Origin: Ahaetulla prasina
Taxonomy: Eukaryota; Chordata; Lepidosauria; Squamata; Colubridae
Direction of reading: 5' to 3'
NCBI RefSeq assembly: GCF_028640845.1
Contig: NC_080541.1
Coordinates: 174,396,502-174,460,501, forward strand
DNA: 64,000 nucleotides
A model generated the notes under the pieces. It did no database searches, was not told where the DNA came from, and saw only the letters and a list, made by a program, of their open reading frames with translations. Of the stretch, positions 1 through 9,459 are shown in pieces (position 1 is the first letter of the stretch; the number at the start of each line of letters is the position of its first letter). The position numbers were made by a program, and so were the translations under genes.

Positions 1-1747
1 AAGCATTTAACCACTTCTCCAATTATTTATTTAATCAAATTTATACACCAACCATTTCATGTATACCTGACTCTGAAACTGGAAGTGGTAATAAAACATA
101 TTGTTTAGTACCTTCCTATATGCTGGACAAATTTCACATAGACATTTTGTAATAATCCTAAAAAACAAAGAACATCATTTAATTATAATTCTTCTGAATC
201 TCTCTTTTTTTAAAACCTTTTCCTTGTTTGTTATTAAGAGATATCTCTTTTACTAATTTATATTTGTTATGTGAAACCATCTTGTGGCATTTCTTCTACC
301 GTAGAAAAATAAAATTGTGTGATTTGGCAAGCACAAAGCACTGCTTAAGAGAACACAAGCTAAATTAAGACTAAATTCTAAAACATACAAGGGTGTAACC
401 ATTAATGTTATCTCTATAATATCAATTCTCCTTCACCAACCAGACATATCTCTGAATTAGCAAGCAAGAATCCATATGATTTGCCTTCCAGATGCTCTGG
501 GCTTTTACAAAAGGAATAAAGTCTTCCTTTTAAAAAATTTACAAAGAGTAATACTTGTAAAGATATATCTGATGCTCTTTAAAACCAGAGTCAAGATTAA
601 AAGGGCAGAGGATGAATAATCAAATCAGAGGCTGCCTAGAAATGGAAACAACAAGGAAGGAAGATGGATTGTAGTCTTGCAGTGAAGTGATAGGGTGATG
701 TCATCATAAAGCACTCAAGCAAAACGTAATTTTCTATGGCTGGCTGAGATGAAGTTTTCTTCCAACCTGTTGCTGCTTCATTAACCCTCCTGGATTCCTG
801 CTGTCAGATAGAACCAAGTTGATTCAGGAGGGAAGGAAAAAAGAATGGAGCTAGCCAGCCTTTAATGGCCAACTTTTCCTCTATGATGCTCACTGAAAGT
901 TAACCTTTTAACAGAAGGAAAAATTCTTTCAGGTGTAATACTGTGACATCAGCTGTTGTGAATCCATCCAGGAAATGTACTGTAATGTCCTGAACCTTTT
1001 CTGTGTATTCAGGAGGAAGGTAATATTCAGAAAATCTGAATGGAAAAAGAAAAACAACAATGAGCCTCAATGGAGATTTAATAAAAATAGGGAACAGACA
1101 CTAATATTTTTTACAAAGAAAAACAATAAAGATATAAAGAAATGCCTTTTGATCTTCCTTACAGCAGCTATAAATGCATTTATATTTTACACTCCCTCTA
1201 AGGTTACCGTTCTTTCCATTTTCTGCCCCTTCTAATAATCAAACTCATAAATCACAATTTTTTTTCTGTTTCTGGCCAAAAGTCCATAGGGGGTTTCCAA
1301 TCACTGACAGATTTAGTTATTGTCTTTTCCCTAATCAAACAAGTCAATTTGCCATTTCAATTTGCCAGTTCTGTCATTTTCACCAACCATTCCTTGTTAT
1401 GGATATTTCACAGTCTTTCCATCTTGTGTATAATAATCCCTCTGCAGTTAGCATGTACAAAAACAATTACCCATTAATATTTTCTAATTGTCTGTTTATT
1501 AATCCTAGCAAAACCAGCTTTGGTCTTAGATGAATATTAATCTTTAAAATTCTTTGTATCACTGGTGTATTTGAACCCAACATTTTCTAGTTTTTTTTAC
1601 AACTCCACACAACAGACACTAATTTCTTTGGGGTTTTGTTGAGACAGTTAGAAAAATGGAAATGGATTCCATACTTTTGTATGTAAACTGACTAGCCAAA
1701 TACAAATTTTTTTTTAAAAAAAGGCAGGAACGGACCTCAGAACCTTA
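1..1747. other. Unassigned AT-rich sequence
   Basis: I see no coding exon, RNA gene or recognisable repeat here. The open frames at 975-1235 and 1174-1533 are short, low in complexity and resemble no family I know, so I treat them as chance. Confidence 0.5.
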
Positions 1748-1875
1748 AGAGGATAACTTCCAACACTGGAAATTTTTAAGAAAATGTTGGATAACCATCT
1801 GACTGAGATGGTGTAGGGTTCCTGCCTGGGCAGGGGGTTGGACTAGAAGGCCTCCAAGGTCCCTTCCAACTCTGT
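1748..1875 (+). mobile_element. CR1-type LINE, 3' end only
   Basis: The stretch carries the conserved reptile CR1 3' terminus: 'ccaacactggaa' followed by a block ending 'ggactagaaggcctccaa' and 'ggtcccttccaactctgtt'. The same block recurs at 3960-4110 and 4200-4345, which confirms a dispersed family. Only the last 130 bases or so remain, the usual result of 5' truncation during target-primed reverse transcription. It runs directly into a pentanucleotide repeat. Confidence 0.85.
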
Positions 1876-1981
1876 TGTTATGTTATGTTATGTTATGTTA
1901 TGTTATGTTATGTTATGTTATGTTATGTTATGTTATGTTATGTTATGTTATGTTATGTTATGTTATGTTATGTTATGTTAT
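1875..1981 (+). repeat. (TTATG)n microsatellite at a CR1 3' end
   Basis: About 21 near-perfect copies of a 5-base unit (GTTAT/TTATG) start exactly at the CR1 3' terminus. CR1 elements in reptiles end in short tandem repeats, so the array most likely grew from the LINE tail. The lack of interruptions suggests it is young or still changing in length. Confidence 0.95.
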
Positions 1982-2012
1982 AATGTAGTTTAATAGGTAC
2001 TATGGTTATTCT

Positions 2013-2368
2013 AGAGGGACGCGGTGGCTCAGGGGCTAGGACGTTGAGCTTGTCGATTGAAAGGTCGGCAGCTCAGCGGTTCGAATCCCTAGTGCTGCCG
2101 TGTAACGGGGTGCGCTCCCGTTACTTGTCCCAGCTTCTGCCAACCTAGCAGTTTCGAAAGCACGTAAAAATGCAAGTAGAAAAAATAGGGACCACCTTTG
2201 GTGGCAAGATAACAGCGTTCCATGCGCCTTTGGCATTGAGTCATGCTGGCCACATGACCACGGAGACATCTTCGGACAGCACTGGCTCTTCGGCTTTGAA
2301 ACGGAGATGAGCACCGCCCCCTAGAGTCGGCAACGACTAGCACGAATGTGCAAGGGGAACCTTTACCT
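2013..2368 (+). mobile_element. Sauria-type SINE (tRNA head, Bov-B-like tail), complete
   Basis: A full-length SINE of about 356 bases. The head has a pol III A-box-like segment at 2023-2035 (GTGGCTCAGGGGC) and a perfect B box at 2078-2088 (GGTTCGAATCC). The 3' part ends in 'aacctttacc', as expected for an element moved by Bov-B/RTE machinery. A perfect 12-bp TSD, TATGGTTATTCT, flanks it at 2001-2012 and 2369-2380, which fixes both ends. It sits about 30 bases beyond the CR1 microsatellite. The open frames read from its reverse strand have no meaning as proteins. Confidence 0.95.
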
Positions 2369-2380
2369 TATGGTTATTCT

Positions 2381-3499
2381 TGTTACAGGTATGAAATGTG
2401 CAAGAGACCCAATTAACTATTTTAACCATACTTGAAAAGAAGCATGTTTAATAAGTTTTGCTATAATTATAAAAATGCATATATGCTAGTTTTTGAATTT
2501 CATATATTTTTCACAGAATTCAGTTTTTTCCAGCCAATACATTTTGTTAAGGCCATTTTGAAAGAAGTTTGTTTCTTTTTAAATAGAATTTCTGTGCTGT
2601 GGTATATTTCACAAACTTTAATTTGGATTATGAGATAGTTACAGATTGGATGGTTTGTGCAACACACTTCCTCAATGTGTAGCAAACACTGATTTTTAGA
2701 AAGTGCTTTGAACATAATATTGACAAACTCTGCATTCAAGCTGTTCTGAAAGCTCTACAGTTGAATGAGCATAGTGGTAATAATCTGAAAGAAGTAATGT
2801 AAAGGTGGCCATCGTTTGCTTTAAGTTACAGAATGTAGACTTTTTTATTCACAAAATTTGTGGTGGAACATTCTTTAGAACATTGACAATTGCAGTGACA
2901 CAGGCAGACTCCGAGCTACAAAACTGGTGGTTGGTATACTGCCAACCTCTACCAAAAAAAAACCCCAATTTGTCTTTCACATGTATGTTTCAGACATTCT
3001 TTGTGTCATTTACATAGACAGTCATGTTTGGAAAATGAAAGTAAAGACATATGATGTTTGTTTAGTTCAGGTTCTCAGAGGAGGAAGAAGGGAAGGTTGG
3101 CTTTTAAGAACTGTACAAGAAAGAAGAAATGAAGTTTTTTTTCATTATTAAAGTTCTTTGTGACATCCATTTGTCTGGAGGATTTTCTTTCCTTCCGTAT
3201 TATATCTACAGTTTTTCAATACTGTCATAGTTTACAAATACTTACCTTTATATTCCCACCATATACAACTATTTTGAGTTCTGGTTATAATATCCTCCAT
3301 CACTCAGACACATAATATTTCACTTAGCTAATAATGAATAAAGTATTTTGCATTCCCAAACATTCTAGGGAGGATTTTAGGCCTTAATTTGTAAGATGGA
3401 TCCTATGTGCCGCACTTCTTTTGTGGATTCAGACTACTTTCCTATTTTACTTTTTTTTTAAATAAAAATTTAAATGGACAACCATTTAAATATGAGCCA
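2381..3499. other. Unassigned sequence
   Basis: AT-rich unique-looking DNA. Short open frames on both strands show no recognisable domain. No repeat boundary or RNA gene was found. Confidence 0.45.
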
Positions 3500-4122
3500 G
3501 CAGTGTGCAGTAGCTGCCAAAAAAGCCAACACAGTTCTGGCTGCATAAACAGAGGGATAGAATCAAGATCACATGAAGTGTTAATACCACTTTATAAAGC
3601 CTTAGTAAGGCCACATTTTGAATACTTCATCCAGTTTTGGTCTCCACGATGTAAAAAAGATGCTGAGACTCTAGAAAGAATGCAGAGAAGAGCAACAAAA
3701 ATGATTTGAGGACTGGAGGCTAAAACATATAAAGAACGGGTTGCAGGAACTGAGTATGTCTAGTTTAATAAAAAGAAGGACTAGGGGTGACATGGTAGCA
3801 GTGTTCCAACATCTCAGGGGCTGCCACAAAGAAGGAGGAGTCAAGCTAGTCTCTAAAGCAACTGAGGGCAGGACAAGAAGCAATGGGTGGAAACTAATCA
3901 AGGAGAGAAGCAACCTAAAACTAAGGATAAATTTCCTGACAATTTATCAGTAGAACAACTTGCCTCCAGAAGTTGTGGATACTCCAACACTGGAAGTTTT
4001 TAAGGAGAGATTGGACAAACATTTGTCAGAAATGGTGTAGGGTTTCCTGCCTGAGCAAGGAGGTGGACTAGAAGACCTCCAAGGTCCCTTCCAACTGTTA
4101 TTTTATTATTCTGAGCGGTGCA
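3500..4122 (+). mobile_element. CR1-type LINE, RT C-terminal part and 3' end, degraded
   Basis: Translation from about 3560 to 3709 gives the end of a CR1 ORF2 (motifs LIPLYKALVRPHFEY and LERMQRRATKMI), broken by a stop. After a frame change it continues through 3741-3953 with LQELSMSSLIKRRTRGDM. The 3' UTR block 'cctccagaagttgtgga...ggtcccttccaactg' closes it near 4115. The 5' two thirds of the element are missing. The stop and frameshift show a dead copy. The type LINE in which this C-terminal segment occurs encodes RT and an AP endonuclease. Confidence 0.9.
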
Positions 4123-4154
4123 AACCAGAATTGGAGGTAAAATAGGTTACCCAG

Positions 4155-4345
4155 GCTAGCACTAAGAAGAAACTTCCTGACAGTTAGGACAATAAATCAG
4201 TTGAACATCTTGCCTCCAGAAGTTGTGAATGCTCCAACACTGGAAATTTTTAAGAATATACTGGATAAGCATTTGTCTGAAATGATGTAGGGTTTCCTGC
4301 CTAAGCAGGGGTTTGGACTAGAAGACCTCCAAGGTCCCTTCTGGG
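4155..4345 (+). mobile_element. Second CR1-type 3' end in tandem
   Basis: Immediately after the first CR1 copy comes another 3' fragment in the same orientation, starting 'gaagaaacttcctgacag' and ending 'ggtcccttctgggg'. It repeats the segment 3925-4110 with many substitutions, so it is an independent insertion or an old local duplication rather than a recent copy. Confidence 0.85.
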
Positions 4346-5574
4346 GTTTTTTCCTGCTTTTTTTTTCTTAAAAGGGCAGAATAGTGTTGCTAAAGTGTGA
4401 GTCTAAATAGAAGGTTGGGCATTATATAAGCTTGAAAATGCTCTTTGTACTGAATAGTTTATAACTAATAAGCAGTGTGACCTTATAGTTATGGTCTCTA
4501 AAAATATCTCCCCAGTTTTACTCTTGGCTCTTGATTATGGAGGAAGTTTGTAGGTTTAGTATTTGAACTAAGTTGTTTAAAAGGTTACACATTAGGGGGA
4601 AATTTTCTTTTACATATGGTAATGTGGTACAGATCAAAGCAAGCTTGTTTTCTCAAAGCTTTGGCATTTGGAAAATGAAGATTGATGGCTGATTTATCAG
4701 AAAAGTTGGGAGGTCTGAATTCTGAATCTGGCCATTATTTGCATTTTATTGAGAATTATTGAGTTTTAACTCTTTCTATCCCCAGGCAGGTATCATAGGA
4801 GTTGGATTTTAGAACATCTAGAACGTGATTGGATTCTTCTGCAGTAGATCATAAGGATTCTAAAGAAGTTCACTTACTCAGTGACTGATGCAGGATGAGA
4901 GCAAATCTATGGACAGGATGAGAGCAAATCTATGTCCTGCTAAAATAAAAGCAATGTAGTGAGTGGTTCCAGGACCTAGGAATTAGGGGTATAAACTGTG
5001 CTTGTTGAAGTTACTGAAGAAATAGCTTTGTAATTGCTATATTAGCTGCATTCATACATAGAAGGACAGAGTGACCATTTTAACTCAGTTATTCATATTC
5101 AGCAAGGTTCAGAGTACTGGTATTGGGATATAAAAACCCTAAACAATTTGAACCTAATGACTTAAAAGAAGAATTTTAATGATATCATCCCCTTAAACAT
5201 GCAAGATATTTGAGATAAGACTTGCTCTCCACAAGACAATGTGGACATAAGATATCTTTGGAATACTATCTTCCCTGTAGAATGACCTGTCTTCAGTGAT
5301 ACGCTCTGTTTAAAATACATTTTAAAAGCTCATTTTATTATGTTAGCCTTTTTCTAGCTATTATTACCCTGAACGGAGGTGGTTGCTGTTTCTTAATTGG
5401 TTTTATACTTTTTATTCTGCTTTCCTTCTGTTTTCATCTTAAAGTAAAATGTGATTTTTATTTCACTAAATAAATAAGTGCATATTCAAAGGCAGCGCCT
5501 GTTAGGTGACGGACTACTCATTGTCGTAGCAAAATGTAGTGGTATTGTTCACAATATCCTTGGACTAATTGTGA
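4346..5574. other. Unassigned sequence with one short tandem duplication
   Basis: No exon or repeat family recognised. Near 4890-4935 a 22-base unit reading 'aggatgagagcaaatctatg' is present twice in tandem. Confidence 0.4.
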
Positions 5575-5836
5575 TAGGGCCGCGGTGTGGCTCAGGCTGT
5601 AAGATAGCCTGTTATTAAACACAGCTGCCTGCAATTACTGCAGGCTCGAGTCCCACCAGGCCCAAGGTTGACTCAGCCTTCCATCCTTTATAAGGTAGGT
5701 AAAATGAGGACCCAGATTGTTGGGGGGGGGCAATAAGTTGACTTTTTACATAAATATACAAATAGGATGCCTTACACAATGTAAGCCGCCCTGAGTCTTC
5801 GGAGAAGGGCGGGATATAAATGTAAATAAAAAAAAA
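5575..5836 (+). mobile_element. tRNA-derived SINE with L2-like tail
   Basis: A tRNA-like head ('gtgtggctcaggctgtaag', then 'ggctcgagtcccacc' as a B-box-like element at about 5642-5656) is followed by a body ending 'gtaagccgccctgagtcttc' and 'ggagaagggcgggatataaa'. The same body and tail occur in reverse at 32487-32738. The tail also matches the 3' end of the L2 copies at 23.6 and 44.8 kb, so L2 machinery is the likely driver of mobilisation. A run of G near 5720 interrupts the body. No clear TSD is visible. Confidence 0.85.
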
Positions 5837-6288
5837 TAGTCAGTATCTCTGTTAAGCAATGGAAACAACAGGACTGAAATACCTTACCTATATGGAAATG
5901 GGGAAGTAATAACTAAAACTAAGTTCTTTCTGGACATGCCCTCAGAAAGGCACTTCAGGCACCAATCAAGCTGGCATACCCTACAAGGTTTTCAGCTTTG
6001 ACCATAATTTTAATTGTCTACAAGGAGGCAGCTTCTTATATGCATCCTGTCATGTAGAAATAGCAAACATTGTTCAAGCCAAAAGGCTTATGCTTAGGTT
6101 TCAAAACCAGTCAACACAAAAATATTAAACAAGACCAAGGGGGAAAAAATAGTAATAAATAGCAATAAGTAATCATAGCGGGCAATTAAATAAATCTGTA
6201 TACTAATAAATTAATAGTAATTACAGTGAAAAAACAATATTTAAGTAACAATTGCTCTCTTTGGATTTAATCATTTTTCCCTTTTTTC

Positions 6289-6478
6289 CAGTGCTCCCCA
6301 GTCCCTGGGCCAAGGACTGGTCCTGGTCCGTGGCCTGTTAGGAACTGAGCCGCACAACTGGAGGTGAATAGCGAGCAAACAAGCAAGTGAAACCAAAATC
6401 ATTCCCTCCACCTTTCACCCCACCCCATGGAAAAATTGTCTTCAATGAAACCTGGTGCCAAAAAGGTTGAGACCACTG
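6289..6478. mobile_element. hAT-type non-autonomous DNA transposon (190 bp)
   Basis: The ends form a degenerate terminal inverted repeat: CAGTGCTCCCCAGTCC on the left and the complement of CAGTGGTCTCAACC on the right. Flanking 8-mers CTTTTTTC and CTTATGTC match at six of eight positions, as expected for an old 8-bp hAT target duplication. The interior ('ccgtggcctgttaggaactg') belongs to a family widespread in amniotes. No transposase is encoded. Confidence 0.75.
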
Positions 6479-6555
6479 CTTATGTCTGAATAAAAATTCA
6501 GTAGTTACTTCTGGAGAGCTTTGGGTACTGCAGAGTGGACAGCCTCACTATAATG

Positions 6556-7119
6556 CCGTGAAGGTGAATCTATGGCATGTGTGCCACAGGTGGCATGCGG
6601 AGCCATATCTGTGGGCACATAAGCGTTGCCCTAGCTCCACTCCAGCACATATGTGCGCACTGGCCAGCTGATTTTTGGGCCTTCTGGGCCCACCAGAATT
6701 CAGGAAACGGACTGTTTCCAGCCTTTGGAGGGCCTCCGGAGGAGTTGGGAAGGCTGTTTTTGCCCTCCCCAGGCTCCTAGAAAGCCTCTCAAGCCTGGGG
6801 AGGGTGAAAAATGGGCCTTCTGGAATTTGGGAAACGGGCCGTTTCCGGCCTCCGGAGAGCCTCCGGGGCGGCTGGAGAAGCCTGTTTTCACTTTCCCAGG
6901 CTCCAAGAAAGCCTCTGGAGCCTGGGGCAGGCAAAAAACAGGCCTACCGGGCCCACCAGGCCATTGCATGCCAAAAGCAGAGGGAGTGCGGGCAGGTCAC
7001 ATGCACATACACGGGGGGGGCACATTGAATTATGGGTGTGGCCACGCACACACGCTACACCCCCACCCCCACCCTCCCCCACTTTTAGTACACAACAGCA
7101 AAAAGGTTAGACATCACTG
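6556..7119. mobile_element. hAT-type non-autonomous DNA transposon with GC-rich internal repeats
   Basis: The left end 'ccgtgaaggtgaatctatgg' and the right end 'aaaaaggttagacatcactg' fit a CAGTGATG-type hAT terminus. The flanking 8-mers CTATAATG (6548-6555) and CTATAGTG (7120-7127) match at seven of eight bases. Inside, a segment with 'gggccttctgg', 'gaaacgg' and 'gtttcc' followed by 'cctccggag' occurs twice about 130 bases apart. This makes the element far richer in GC than its surroundings and explains the long overlapping open frames on both strands, which I do not regard as genes. A G run at about 7013 and a C-rich run near 7060 lie toward the right end. Confidence 0.85.
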
Positions 7120-7127
7120 CTATAGTG

Positions 7128-8004
7128 CATCCTTAAGTTCAAACAAGCTTCTTCCTTAATGATATGCCATCAAGCCAGTAATACCTGTAAGCAGCCATAC
7201 AATAGATCTTCTGCAGGATGAAGCTTCTTGCTTAGGTATTATGAATAGATACATCAGAAGAACTCTATGAAAAAGTTAATCAGCAAGCCCTCCAGGTTAT
7301 CATTTTTTGTGTGTGTCTTTAACATTTTCCTTGCAAAACTAAAATTCACATTTAGAAACTGTTCTTTTAGACTTCACACCACAAAGCAAAAGCCCATATA
7401 ATTTTTGAAAAGTTACCTACTCCTTTATTTTCACTACAGCACCCAGAATCACACTGGAGTAGTAAAAAATAAGGGGTCTGAGAATATCCTCTCACATTTT
7501 ATAATCTGCCTTTCAAAGGGTGAGAGTTATGACAGTTAGAGCACTTGGAAAAAAATCAATAAACATTAGGATATCTATTTCTGCAGTGCTTTTCTCTGGA
7601 GAGCTCTCAAGATTTCCCTTTGTCACCTGTACATATTGCTCAAGCAGCCCCATCATTCATGCCTTGTCATTTTGAAAGACCTGTTTCCAGAACTAGATTG
7701 CCTGCCCAACTGTTAGTCCATATAATGACCAAGTTGCAGAATCCTAAGGCCAGCCCTGTGACCTCACCCTCCCAATTGTATTGTCTACTTTACATTCAGC
7801 CACTCCAAGGAAGTAAGGAAAGGGAGATGGGAATGTGTCATCTTGTGGGCAGCACAACCATTCAGACTACAAATTAAGCCAGAGAACATGATGAGTTAAA
7901 ACAACATGTTTTATCTTTGGATCATCATCTGACCAATGATCATAAGGAAGGAGGGGAAATGATGCAATTTAGAATTTAGAAAAAGGAACTCACTAAAACT
8001 CATG
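7128..8004. other. Unassigned sequence
   Basis: No feature recognised. The open frame at 7620-7877 has no recognisable motif. Confidence 0.4.
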
Positions 8005-8012
8005 ATTTAAAT

Positions 8013-8117
8013 CAGGGGTCTCCAATCTCGGCAACTTTAAGATTTGTGGACTTCAGCTGAGGAATTCTGGGAGTTGAAGTCCACAAGTCTTAAAGTTGCC
8101 GAGGTTGGAGACCCCTG
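8013..8117. mobile_element. Hairpin hAT MITE (105 bp)
   Basis: The whole element is a near-perfect palindrome bounded by CAGGGGTCTCCAA and its complement. The 8-mers ATTTAAAT (8005-8012) and ATTTAAAG (8118-8125) form the target duplication with one mismatch. Copies of the same family lie at 36198-36358 and 49477-49583. It has no coding capacity and must have been moved by a hAT transposase supplied from elsewhere. Confidence 0.92.
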
Positions 8118-8654
8118 ATTTAAAGATTGTCCCATCTGCTTTCCTGACAGCTTTCTCAACACCCTTATCACTTCCTGAATTAGTCCACCTCCCATCATTG
8201 CAGGTCTTGCCTCTTCTGCACTTTGTTTACATTATTCTACATCAGTTTGCTTTGAAATAATAACGGGGATTTTTTTTTCTGTTCAGAGTTATATTTTCTT
8301 CATAATAATCCATCCGGGGTCATTGGATACAGAGGAATCCAAGGTGGAAATGACTAGAGCAATAAGAGGCCAGACCATTTCTGTTTGTCATCTTCTCCTC
8401 TTTTTTCCATTTTCTCTCTACTTCCCCACACAGAGATTATTTCCCTCTAGAGATGTGAACTTGATGCAGTTTTTGAAAATAAGTAAGAACTGAACTTTCC
8501 ATTAGGACAGCAGGTTGCCCACGCCTGACTTAGTCCACCTCCATGTAATCATTTGTAGAGTGTTATCCTTTAAATATCAAGAATGGAGTTTAAATGAACT
8601 TTAAATAATCCCAGATTGGTGCATTATCTGTTGCTTAAATGGATATTCCTTGAA

Positions 8655-9450
8655 ATAATAATTATAATAATCCCTAGTGAGGCAATACCTTGACATGGTT
8701 GTGGGACTTGTTTGCTCTGAAGAGGATGAGAACTGTGCTGAGGATGTTCAACTGTACTGGAAAGATCTCATCAGAGAAGCCAGTCTCCCATAAACACTGT
8801 GCTGAGATGTAATTTACAGAAACCCAGTGGTGGGATTCAGCCAGTTCGCACCACTTCAGGAGAACTGGTTGTTAACTTTCTGAGCAGTTTGGTGAACTGG
8901 TTGTTGGAAGAAATCATTAGGGCAGAGAACCGGTTGTTAAATTATTTGAATCCCACCACTGCAGAAACCTATATGAGATCAGTCATTGGCCAGGTCAACA
9001 AGGACTATGTTAGATGTTAGGAGTTCTTGGAATCTGGTGACAAGTGGATTCAGAACTGTTGGCTAAGCAACCAGGGCCAGCAGCTGCAGTACTACTGAGA
9101 GAAAAGTTGTTCAGTCATCAGAAATATACAAAGACTGAAAACAAAGAAATAATCATTAGTTATTGCAAATCAAGTCTAAGGAGACAAGAATACCTCAAAA
9201 GAATGTTCTTGAAAGAAGAACATTCAGAATCAGAAAAAACAGAACAAAGGGAGCAGATCAATATCAGTTTATAATACCCCTCCCCCCAAAAGAGTATTCA
9301 CAGAAGTAGAATTGGAAAAACTGCAAAGGCCTATCCCAGAGCAAATAAATTGAAGCCTTGCCAGATTTAATTCAGATAGTAGAGACAAACCAGGGGGAGT
9401 CGATAGTAGAAGAAGCCAGCATCGTGATCGAATCATTTTCATTCCCAAAC
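8655..9450 (+). mobile_element. R4/Dong-like LINE, 5' UTR and N-terminal ORF remnant
   Basis: The segment at 8655-8810 is homologous to the reverse complement of 40709-40860, and 8970-9110 to the reverse complement of 39005-39165, so it is an interspersed family. Translation of 9110-9275 gives a degenerate N-terminal R4-type protein (ENKEIIISYC, YLKRMFL, TEQREQI). R4-clade LINEs encode one protein with RT and a C-terminal restriction-like endonuclease; neither domain is present here. A 137-bp hAT MITE interrupts the 5' UTR at 8825-8961. Family assignment is from remembered motifs. Confidence 0.6.
8825..8961. mobile_element. hAT MITE nested in R4-like LINE (137 bp)
   Basis: Terminal inverted repeats CAGTGGTGGGATTCA and TGAATCCCACCACTG are perfect over 15 bases. 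The flanking 8-mer CAGAAACC is identical at 8817-8824 and 8962-8969. The element is the same short subfamily as 19444-19572. Removing it with one TSD restores continuity of the R4-like 5' UTR seen at 40.7 kb, so it is the younger insertion. Confidence 0.95.
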
Positions 9451-9459
9451 CAGACAGCT

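Noticed and set aside
1875..1981. CRISPR-like array
   Set aside because: The repeats are 5-base units without spacers, and the sequence is eukaryotic.
2036..2343. Two minus-strand frames of 84-92 codons
   Set aside because: They lie wholly within the Sauria-type SINE.
6548..7159. A cluster of frames up to 168 codons on both strands
   Set aside because: All fall in the GC-rich internal repeats of a hAT element; translations are Pro/Gly-rich repeats, not a transposase.
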